Source: Alistipes sp. (GTDB lineage Bacteria > Bacteroidota > Bacteroidia > Bacteroidales > Rikenellaceae). Taken from it: 10,481 nucleotides of DNA. This document shows, piece by piece, positions 1-6,016 of this stretch. Location of the stretch: the NCBI GenBank assembly GCA_017559615.1, contig JAFYRB010000001.1:1-10481 (forward strand). The letters run 5' to 3'. Below the pieces are notes generated by a model. That model saw only the letters and a program-made list of their open reading frames with translations. It was not told the origin of the DNA and searched no databases. The translations under genes were made by a program, and so were the position numbers. How positions within the stretch are numbered: the first letter of the stretch is position 1; each line of letters starts with the position of its first letter.

Positions 1-830
1 CAATGGCTGTTAATGGCACTACGGATGTTACTATCGATGGCAAGCAGATTTCGTTCAAGGCTCCTTTCCGCCGCGTAACGATGACCGATGCTATCAAGGA
101 GAAGACTGGCTACGATATCACAGGTCAGTCGGAGGAGCAGCTTCGCGAGGCTTGTAAGCGTTTGAACGTGGAGATTGACGATACTATGGGTAAGGGTAAG
201 CTTATCGACGCTATCTTCGGTCAGTATTGCGAGGAGGATTTGGTGCAGCCTACCTTCGTAACCGATTATCCTATCGAGATGTCGCCACTTTGCAAGCGTC
301 ACCGCGACAATGAGGATCTTACAGAGCGTTTCGAGTTGTTCGTAAATGGTAAGGAGCTTTGCAACGCATACTCGGAGTTGAACGATCCTATCGATCAGTT
401 GGAGCGTTTCCAGGAGCAGATGCGATTGTCGGAGAAGGGCGATGATGAGGCTATGACCATCGATATGGACTTTGTTCGTGCATTGGAGTATGGTATGCCA
501 TCTTGCTCGGGTATGGGTATCGGTATCGACCGCCTTACTATGATGATGACTGGCGAGACTTCGATTCAGGATGTATTGTTCTTCCCAACTATGCGCCCAG
601 AGAAGAAGGTTGTTGCTGATGCCGAGGAGGTATACACCGCAGCGGGCATCCCAGCAGAGTGGGTTGCAGTAATCCAGAAGATGGGTTACATCACCTTGGA
701 GGCCTTCGAGAATACTGCAAAGAGTGGCGGTATGAAGCTCTTCAACGACCTCTGTGGCTTCAACAAGAAGAATAAGCTTGGTCTTGGCACTGCCGAGGTT
801 AAGGCGTGGATTGAGGCGAAGAAGGAGTAA
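1..830 (+). CDS. lysS: Lysyl-tRNA synthetase, class II, C-terminal part (5'-truncated by window edge)
   Basis: This cytoplasmic enzyme charges tRNA-Lys with lysine using ATP. The frame is open to the left edge, so the ATG at position 3 is an internal Met; roughly 300 N-terminal residues (anticodon-binding OB fold, class II motifs 1 and 2) lie outside. Counting from that Met, the visible part carries the active-site strand [20 protein letters not shown] (residues 108-127) and class II motif 3, GMGIGIDRL (about 170-178), whose Arg binds ATP. The family core usually ends near FPTMRP (here 194-199). This protein continues for about 75 residues with a predicted helical tail ending in Lys/Glu, a C-terminal extension I associate with Bacteroidota LysRS. 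The stop TAA is at 828-830. tpiA starts 34 nt downstream with no visible terminator, so read-through is likely. The identity is very secure. Confidence 0.96.
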   Translation, partial: MAVNGTTDVTIDGKQISFKAPFRRVTMTDAIKEKTGYDITGQSEEQLREACKRLNVEIDDTMGKGKLIDAIFGQYCEEDLVQPTFVTDYPIEMSPLCKRHRDNEDLTERFELFVNGKELCNAYSELNDPIDQLERFQEQMRLSEKGDDEAMTIDMDFVRALEYGMPSCSGMGIGIDRLTMMMTGETSIQDVLFFPTMRPEKKVVADAEEVYTAAGIPAEWVAVIQKMGYITLEAFENTAKSGGMKLFNDLCGFNKKNKLGLGTAEVKAWIEAKKE

Positions 831-864
831 GGTTAGCGTAGTAAAATTTAAAACAACAGATATT

Positions 865-1614
865 ATGAGAAAGAAGATTGTTGCAGGTAACTGGAAGATG
901 AACACACTCCCACAGGAGGGTGTTGAGTTGGCAAAGGGTGTAGCAGCTGGTCGTGGTGAGGTTTGCGACTGCGTGGAGGTTATCGTATGCCCTCCATTCA
1001 CACACATCGCACAGGTTATCGAGGCTGTAGCAGGCAAGAACGTGGCTGTAGGTGCGCAGGATTGTGCTACTGAGGTTAAGGGTGCTTACACAGGCGAGGT
1101 ATCAGCAGAGATGATTGCAGCACTTGGTTGCAAGTATGTAATTCTTGGCCACTCGGAGCGTCGTCAGTACTATGGCGAGACTTCAGAGACGTTGAACAAG
1201 AAGATGGCTCGCGCTTATGAGAATGGCTTGACTCCTATCTACTGCGTAGGTGAGAACTTGGAGGAGCGTGAGGCAGGTCGCCACTTCGAGGTGTGCAAGA
1301 CTCAGATTGAGGAGGTTGTATTCAACCTTACTGAGGAGCAGTTCGAGAACCTTGTTATCGCATACGAGCCTGTTTGGGCTATCGGTACAGGTAAGACTGC
1401 TACTGCAGAGCAGGCCGAGGAGATTCACGCCTATATCCGCGAGGTATTGCGTGCGAAGTTCGGTGCAAAGGCAGAGGAGTGTTCTATCCTCTACGGTGGT
1501 TCTTGCAAGCCATCTAACGCTGCCGAGATCTTCTCGAAGGAGAACGTAGACGGTGGTCTTATCGGTGGTGCTGCTTTGAAGGCTGAGGATTTCTTGGCTA
1601 TCTGCAAGGCATAA
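865..1614 (+). CDS. tpiA: Triosephosphate isomerase
   Basis: This glycolytic enzyme interconverts dihydroxyacetone phosphate and glyceraldehyde 3-phosphate in the cytoplasm. The product has 249 residues, the normal TIM-barrel length. The N-terminus reads [13 protein letters not shown], with substrate-binding Asn9 and Lys11. The electrophile His96 lies in ILGHSERR, the catalytic base Glu168 in [12 protein letters not shown], and flexible loop 6 follows at about 169-180. The phosphate-binding GG motifs near the C-terminus (YGGS at 210-213, GGLIGGAAL at 230-238) are present. The same frame is open upstream to 754, but that stretch overlaps lysS and encodes an Arg-rich sequence unlike any TIM, so the ATG at 865 is chosen. 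There is no clear Shine-Dalgarno site; the leader is A-rich. Codon choice (AAG, GAG, GGT) resembles a highly expressed gene. The gene probably shares a transcript with lysS and ends at the terminator at 1657-1690. Confidence 0.97.
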   Translation: MRKKIVAGNWKMNTLPQEGVELAKGVAAGRGEVCDCVEVIVCPPFTHIAQVIEAVAGKNVAVGAQDCATEVKGAYTGEVSAEMIAALGCKYVILGHSERRQYYGETSETLNKKMARAYENGLTPIYCVGENLEEREAGRHFEVCKTQIEEVVFNLTEEQFENLVIAYEPVWAIGTGKTATAEQAEEIHAYIREVLRAKFGAKAEECSILYGGSCKPSNAAEIFSKENVDGGLIGGAALKAEDFLAICKA

Positions 1615-1656
1615 CCAGATGGGGTGTATAGACGGAGATATCTGTCACGTACCACA

Positions 1657-1690
1657 AAAAAAAGAGATTGCCACAGCAATCTCTTTTTTT
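1657..1690. terminator. Bidirectional intrinsic terminator between tpiA and rlmD
   Basis: A perfect 15-bp inverted repeat: seven A's plus GAGATTGC (1657-1671), loop CACA (1672-1675), then GCAATCTC plus seven T's (1676-1690). The GC-containing part of the stem is 8 bp and is flanked by an A tract on one side and a T tract on the other. A U-run therefore follows the hairpin in both directions. It sits 42 nt after the tpiA stop and 17 nt after the rlmD stop, between convergent genes, as expected for a shared terminator. Confidence 0.92.
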
Positions 1691-1707
1691 GTTTATATGT
1701 ATCGGCA

Positions 1708-3117
1708 TTATCGCTTGCGTAGTTTCACAACATTCTCCACGTGGTGAGTATGTGGGAACATATCTACAGGCTGCACCGCCAAAATCTCATACATATCGTT
1801 TAGGATAGCGAGGTCACGCGCCTGTGTCGAAGGGTTGCAACTTACGTAGACCATACGCTCTGGTGCTGCACGCTTGATAACCTCCAGTACGCGCTCATCA
1901 ACACCCGCACGTGGTGGGTCGAGGATGATAACATCAGGGCGACCATTGCGCTCCACAAACTCGTCGCTCAACACATCCTTCATATCTCCAGCGTAGAACG
2001 TCGTATTCTCAATGCCATTTATCTGCGAGTTGATAACCGCATCCTCAATAGCCTCTGGAACATACTCCACACCCACAACCTTCTTTGCGTGGCGTGCGCA
2101 GAAGTTCGCAATAGTACCCGTACCTGTGTAGAGGTCATAGAGAACGTCATCCTCGGTAAGCTTCGCGAAGTCGCGTGTTACCTTATAAAGCTCATACGCC
2201 TGCTCGGAGTTAGTCTGGTAGAAGGACTTTGGTCCCACCTTGAATTGTAGCCCCTCCATCTCCTCGATGATATGGTCCTTACCCGCAAAGCAGATAGGCT
2301 CGCGGTCGCCCAACGAGTCGTTCCACTTGTCGTTAATCATATAGATAAGCGACGTAATCTCCGGGAACTCGCGCTGGAGGTATGACATAAGGGCGTTGAT
2401 GCGCTCCTTGTCATTCTCGTTGAATACCACGATAACCATCACCTCGCCTGTCGATGCGGTGCGGATGACCATCGTACGCATAAGGCCCTCGTGTGCGCGG
2501 GCGTTATGGAATGAGTAGCCATTGTCGATGCAGAACTGCTTTGTAGCCAGGCGAATACGATTTGAGAGGTCTACCTGAAGGTGGCACTTGTTGATATCCA
2601 ATACCTTGTCGAAACAGCCAGGGATGTGGAAACCTACCGCAGGCATAGCCTCGATGTCGGCACCCGAAGCAATCTCCTCGTAGGTAAGCCAGCGCTTGTC
2701 GGCAAAGGTAAACTCCAACTTATTGCGATACTCTTGTGTCTTCGCTGAGCCAAGACAAGGGCGCACCTCTGGGATATCGAGGTGGCCAATACGAACAAGC
2801 TGATCCTCAACCTGCTTGGTCTTCTGCTTGAGCTGCTCCTCGTAAGGGAGATTCTGCCACTTACAGCCTCCGCAGATGCCAAAATGCTCGCAGAAGTGGT
2901 CAACACGTAGTGGTGACTTCTCGACGTAGCGAACCACAACACCCTCCATAAATCGGCGGTGGTGCTTGCGAATCTGCACATCTACAACGTCGCCAGGAAC
3001 GGTCATAGGTACAAAGACAACCTGATTGTCAACCTTACCCATAGCCTTACCCTCGGCCGCAAGAGTGGTTATATGTAGCCCTTCGATGAAGGGTAAATCC
3101 TTTCTTCTCTTTCCCAT
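1708..3117 (-). CDS. rlmD: 23S rRNA (uracil-5-)-methyltransferase, RlmD/RumA type
   Basis: This SAM-dependent enzyme methylates C5 of a uridine in 23S rRNA (U1939 in the E. coli RlmD family). The product has 469 residues. An N-terminal TRAM-like RNA-binding domain covers about residues 8-66. Cys76, Cys82, Cys85 (in CEHFGICGGC) and Cys178 (NKCHL) match the four ligands of the RumA [4Fe-4S] cluster. The Rossmann methyltransferase domain shows KSFYQTN (297-303), the SAM loop DLYTGTGTIANFCA (338-351), DPPRAG (400-405) and the nucleophile Cys427 in YVSCNPS. Glu461 in HHVEN fits the catalytic base. The start ATG at 3117 lies only 3 nt beyond the trmB stop, implying translational coupling in the operon; there is no evident Shine-Dalgarno site. 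Family assignment is secure, but the exact uridine target (RlmD versus RlmC or a dual-site relative) cannot be read from the sequence. Confidence 0.87.
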   Translation of the reverse strand: MGKRRKDLPFIEGLHITTLAAEGKAMGKVDNQVVFVPMTVPGDVVDVQIRKHHRRFMEGVVVRYVEKSPLRVDHFCEHFGICGGCKWQNLPYEEQLKQKTKQVEDQLVRIGHLDIPEVRPCLGSAKTQEYRNKLEFTFADKRWLTYEEIASGADIEAMPAVGFHIPGCFDKVLDINKCHLQVDLSNRIRLATKQFCIDNGYSFHNARAHEGLMRTMVIRTASTGEVMVIVVFNENDKERINALMSYLQREFPEITSLIYMINDKWNDSLGDREPICFAGKDHIIEEMEGLQFKVGPKSFYQTNSEQAYELYKVTRDFAKLTEDDVLYDLYTGTGTIANFCARHAKKVVGVEYVPEAIEDAVINSQINGIENTTFYAGDMKDVLSDEFVERNGRPDVIILDPPRAGVDERVLEVIKRAAPERMVYVSCNPSTQARDLAILNDMYEILAVQPVDMFPHTHHVENVVKLRKR

Positions 3118-3120
3118 ATG

Positions 3121-3873
3121 CTAAAATGCTTTTGTACGGTTTTCCTCTGCATCCTTCTCCAGAACATCGTCGCCCTCCCAGTCGAAGTACTCAAACTCGG
3201 TGCAGTTGCCCAAACGGAAACGGGTGTAGGTGATAGGTAGTCCCATTGCTACGAAGCGAGTCTCATAGGCGGTCTTAACAGAGAGTACCTCATCGGCATA
3301 TCCCGAGCCGTAGATATCATCGTTCTGCACCTCAGCATCGAGGCCCAAACGCTCGATAACCGCTGCGGTGTAGTTGTATAGGTGCTTCGAGTCGGTCTTG
3401 AGGTTGATAACGCCATCCTCGCTCAAGAAGCGCTTGTAGTTGGCCAAGAAGAGTGGTGATGTAAGACGCTTCTTTGCTCTGCGGCTCTTAAGCTGTGGGT
3501 CGGGGAAGGTAATCCATATCTCCGATACCTCGCCAGGTGCGAAGAACGAGAGAATAAACTCAATGCGTGTACGTATGAAACCTACGTTCTTCATACCGCG
3601 CTCCGTAGCAGTCTTTGCGCCACGCCACATACGCGCACCCTTGATATCGATACCAATGTAGTTCTTCTGGGGGTCACGCTCCGCAAGTGCGATGGTGTAC
3701 TCGCCCTTACCACATCCCAACTCCAAGACAATAGGGTTGTCGTTGTGGAAGAAATCCTCGTGCCAGCGCCCCTTAAGAGGGTGGTCCTTGTGGAAAATAT
3801 CATCGAATTCTGGCTGTACCATACACTCAAACGTGAGGTTCTCAGCGAATTTTCGTAGTTTGTCCTTTCCCAT
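3121..3873 (-). CDS. trmB: tRNA (guanine-N7-)-methyltransferase
   Basis: TrmB uses SAM to methylate N7 of G46 in the variable loop of tRNAs. The product has 250 residues, normal to slightly long for the family. The SAM-binding loop is LELGCGKGEYT (50-60), followed by GIDIKGARMWRGA (74-86) with an acidic ribose-binding Asp76. The family signature ITFPDPQLKSRRAKKRL (121-137) contains the conserved PDP, and NLKTDS (157-162) supplies the C-terminal conserved Asp. The C-terminus (217-250) continues with an acidic tail after TRFRLGNCTEFEYF. The start ATG at 3873 follows the gldH stop by 8 nt, and the stop TAG is 3 nt before the rlmD start, so gene order and spacing indicate one transcript. Pairing with rlmD gives two RNA methyltransferases, one for tRNA and one for rRNA. 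Confidence 0.95.
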   Translation of the reverse strand: MGKDKLRKFAENLTFECMVQPEFDDIFHKDHPLKGRWHEDFFHNDNPIVLELGCGKGEYTIALAERDPQKNYIGIDIKGARMWRGAKTATERGMKNVGFIRTRIEFILSFFAPGEVSEIWITFPDPQLKSRRAKKRLTSPLFLANYKRFLSEDGVINLKTDSKHLYNYTAAVIERLGLDAEVQNDDIYGSGYADEVLSVKTAYETRFVAMGLPITYTRFRLGNCTEFEYFDWEGDDVLEKDAEENRTKAF

Positions 3874-3881
3874 ATCTAAGT

Positions 3882-4322
3882 TTAGTCGTTGTTATGCGAA
3901 TCATTAATTACAATACCCACAGAGCTAATGCCCTCCACGGCACTCTGTGGCGTAAGACGGAAGATGTAGCGTCCCTTTGTGGTTAGTACCACATTGCGAC
4001 GATAGAGGAACGTCTGCTCCTCGGGGCGTAGGTCACCGATGTGGGGTATGTGGAGTGTGAATGGCTCCTCGACAACCAACGAGTCGGGAGATACACATAG
4101 GATGTTCATCGCAACCGAATCGGCAACATAACCATTGCTGTAACGCACTGCAATGGCGATATCTCGCTTTGTGAGGCTATCTACGTTATCGTAGTAAAAC
4201 TCCTCGGTAACGCTCCAGGTATCGTGCTGCGTGTCGTGCATATCGACGCTACGCTGCGGCGCTCCACACGCCACAATGAGCATCGATAATGCTACCATAG
4301 TCACGAAGGCTATCCTACTCAT
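3882..4322 (-). CDS. gldH: GldH-like gliding-motility lipoprotein
   Basis: This is a small envelope lipoprotein of 146 residues. The N-terminus is a lipoprotein signal peptide: MSR, a hydrophobic run, then lipobox LIVAC with Cys19 as the lipidation site. The mature part is beta-rich, with an EEFYYDNVDSLTKRDIAIAV segment (40-59) and a C-terminal GRYIFRLTPQ...VEGISSVGIVI pattern (117-139) typical of GldH. In gliding Bacteroidota GldH is needed for motility and secretion. In non-gliding gut Bacteroidales the gene is widespread and its role is unclear. Its position directly after the PSP1/RicT gene supports the call, since I recall this order in Bacteroides. An upstream in-frame ATG at 4343 would add MAKNSGT and overlap ricT by 14 nt; the start at 4322 gives a standard signal peptide and a 7-nt gap, so it is preferred. 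The longer reading frame up to 4892 only shadows the ricT tail. Confidence 0.8.
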   Translation of the reverse strand: MSRIAFVTMVALSMLIVACGAPQRSVDMHDTQHDTWSVTEEFYYDNVDSLTKRDIAIAVRYSNGYVADSVAMNILCVSPDSLVVEEPFTLHIPHIGDLRPEEQTFLYRRNVVLTTKGRYIFRLTPQSAVEGISSVGIVINDSHNND

Positions 4323-4329
4323 AGTGCCA

Positions 4330-5880
4330 CTATTTTTCGCCATCGCCGCCATTTGCTTTATGCTCCTCGACACCACGATGCTGTCCATCTCTGCGATGTC
4401 CTCGGCGGTGGTTATTACGGCCACGACGCTCACGGCGTGCCTCGCCCTGCTGACCATCCGACTGCTGACCGTCGTGCTGCTGACCGCCCTGTGGCGCGTT
4501 CTGTGGCGCAGAGTGCTCTGCACTGCGCTCCTCGTTACCGCTATTTCGGCGCTCGTTATCGCCACGCTGCTCGCCACGCTCACCCTTATGGTGGTTATGA
4601 CGGCGCTGGTTGTGATGACGCTCACGTGGCTCACGTGCTTCGCGCTGCTCACGAGACTCGTTATCGCTCTGTGGCTGTGGCTCCGCAGTCTCGCTCTTTG
4701 GAGTCTCGCTACTCTCGGTGTTTGCCTTTGCCTCGCTCTGTGCGCCTCGCTCGCCACGATTGCGCTTATTCTTTCTATTTCGTTTGCCACCCTTCTGGTC
4801 GAAGCGTGTGATGCTATCCTCCTCGCTACGGAATGTAGGCTCCACAACCACGTTCTCATCTGCGCTACCGAGGAGCGTATCAGCCTTCTCACCAGCGCGG
4901 TTGATAGCCAAAATCTCCTTTACGCGAGCAATCGACAAGGTTGTGAAGTTCGAGATAGTATTCTTGCTCGATGAGAATGACATCGTGCCAGCCAATGGGT
5001 CAACCTTGATGAGGTAATACTCGCCATCCATAGTCTGAAGAGGCTCACGAAGGCGTGGAATGGTGCGGCGTGCATCGGCATATACGTCATACTCATACAT
5101 AAGGCAGCACTTCAATTTAGAGCACTGTCCCGCCAACTTCTGTGGGTTGAGCGATATCTCCTGCATACGTGCGGCGTTTGTGGTGACACTCGAGAAGCTC
5201 GACATCCACGATGCACAACATAGCTCTCTACCGCAAGCACCGATACCTCCGATGCGGCCAGCCTCCTGACGCGCACCAATCTGCTTCATCTCAATGCGGA
5301 TGTGGAAGCGCTCGGCAAAGACCTTGATAAGCTCGCGGAAGTCAACACGCTCGTCGGCAATGTAGTAGAAGATAGCCTTCATCTTATCGCCCTGATACTC
5401 CACATCGCCAATCTTCATATTGAGGCCCATCTCGGCAGCAATCTGACGCGAAGTAATCATCGTCTCGTGCTCCAAGGCTATGGCCTCCTGCCAGCGCTCA
5501 ATGTCATAAGGGCGTGCCTTGCGATAAATCTTCTTAAACTCGCCATTGTGTGGGTTGAAGCCCACGCGGCGCATCTGCTTGGCAACCATATCTCCCGTCA
5601 GCGAGATAATACCGATATCGTGTCCTGGCTGTGCCTCTACGGCTACGATATCGCCACGCTTGAGGTCGAGGTTGTTGACATTCTGGAAGTAGGAGCGGCG
5701 GGTATTCTTAAACCTCACCTCGAAGATATCCGTAGGGATATTTGCGGGGTACTCCTCAAGCCAGTTTGTTTCGTGGAGCTTATAGCAACCCTCCGTAGCG
5801 ATGGCTTCAATCTCGTCGCCACAGTCGCAGAAGGTGCATCCTCGCCCCATCTCTGGAATATGTTTTTTACAACAACTCAT
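4330..5880 (-). CDS. ricT: PSP1-domain protein, RicT/YaaT family, with long disordered basic tail
   Basis: The product has 516 residues. The PSP1 region contains GRIGGIGACGRELCCASW (208-225) and SLNPQKLAGQCSKLKCCLMY (243-262). Cys216, Cys221, Cys222, Cys253, Cys258 and Cys259 form the conserved cysteine set of the family. In Bacillus subtilis, RicT joins RicA and RicF in a [4Fe-4S] complex that influences RNase Y mRNA processing; partners in Bacteroidota are unknown to me. The N-terminus adds a second Cys-rich patch (C3, C4, C15, C18, C20, C32). After about residue 361 comes a roughly 155-residue tail almost without hydrophobic residues, rich in Arg, Glu, Gln, Asn, His and Gly with RRGR/RGER-like pieces, suggesting a disordered nucleic-acid-binding region. 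It is probably the first gene of the ricT-gldH-trmB-rlmD operon. No Shine-Dalgarno site precedes the ATG. Orthology to RicT is by family; the function here is inferred. Confidence 0.85.
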   Translation of the reverse strand: MSCCKKHIPEMGRGCTFCDCGDEIEAIATEGCYKLHETNWLEEYPANIPTDIFEVRFKNTRRSYFQNVNNLDLKRGDIVAVEAQPGHDIGIISLTGDMVAKQMRRVGFNPHNGEFKKIYRKARPYDIERWQEAIALEHETMITSRQIAAEMGLNMKIGDVEYQGDKMKAIFYYIADERVDFRELIKVFAERFHIRIEMKQIGARQEAGRIGGIGACGRELCCASWMSSFSSVTTNAARMQEISLNPQKLAGQCSKLKCCLMYEYDVYADARRTIPRLREPLQTMDGEYYLIKVDPLAGTMSFSSSKNTISNFTTLSIARVKEILAINRAGEKADTLLGSADENVVVEPTFRSEEDSITRFDQKGGKRNRKNKRNRGERGAQSEAKANTESSETPKSETAEPQPQSDNESREQREAREPRERHHNQRRHNHHKGERGEQRGDNERRNSGNEERSAEHSAPQNAPQGGQQHDGQQSDGQQGEARRERRGRNNHRRGHRRDGQHRGVEEHKANGGDGEK

Positions 5881-5924
5881 TATCGTTAGTTATGCTTTAG
5901 GTTCATTATATATACAAATCGGGG

Positions 5925-5932
5925 TAAAGATA
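5925..5932 (-). promoter_or_regulatory. Weak candidate -7 box for the ricT operon
   Basis: On the minus strand this octamer reads TATCTTTA, one mismatch from the Bacteroidota -7 consensus TAnnTTTG. It lies 44 nt upstream of the ricT start codon, a reasonable leader length. No TTG is seen at the expected -33 distance; the stretch there is A/T-only. The operon's only clear upstream gap is 5881-6016, so its promoter should be here, but this particular box is uncertain. Confidence 0.3.
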
Positions 5933-5961
5933 CGAAAAAAAAAGATAAGATAAAAGCACTA

Positions 5962-5992
5962 TTGCAGAGAAGGATAAAATATCGTACCTTTG
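5962..5992 (+). promoter_or_regulatory. Bacteroidota-type promoter for the barrel gene
   Basis: A TTG at 5962-5964 is followed after 20 nt by TACCTTTG at 5985-5992. This is an exact fit to the primary sigma (sigma-ABfr) consensus TTG, N19-21, TAnnTTTG. Transcription would start near 5998-6000, giving a leader of under 20 nt before the ATG at 6017. AGGTG at 6007-6011, 5 nt before that ATG, is a possible short ribosome-binding site. The promoter position excludes the in-frame TTG at 5990 as the start codon because that TTG is part of the -7 box. Confidence 0.72.
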
Positions 5993-6016
5993 TTATACTC
6001 AAACTTAGGTGTGAAG

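Noticed and set aside
754..864. Extension of tpiA by 37 codons into lysS
   Set aside because: The added residues are an Arg-rich out-of-frame reading of lysS; TIM starts at the canonical [11 protein letters not shown].
1618..1655. Near-palindrome around AGATATCT downstream of tpiA
   Set aside because: The perfect core is only 8 bp and it sits next to a strong terminator between convergent genes, where an operator would have no obvious promoter to control.
4323..4892. Upstream extension of gldH to an Arg/Ser/Ala-rich 336-residue protein
   Set aside because: It overlaps ricT almost entirely and places the lipoprotein signal peptide in the middle of the chain. The signal peptide and lipobox fix the start at 4322 (or at most 4343).
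4231..4974. Long plus-strand open frame (247 codons) encoding a hydrophobic Leu/Ala/Thr-rich protein that looks membrane-like
   Set aside because: It lies antisense to the ricT tail and the start of gldH. The Arg/Glu/Gln/His codons of the tail read backwards give Leu/Ala/Thr, and the low-complexity DNA is open in several frames (also 4353-4811 plus and the gldH frame up to 4892). There is no recognisable domain, promoter or ribosome-binding site.
5990..6016. TTG at 5990 as start of the barrel gene
   Set aside because: The TTG is inside the -7 promoter box TACCTTTG and would not be transcribed; the ATG at 6017 yields a proper signal peptide.
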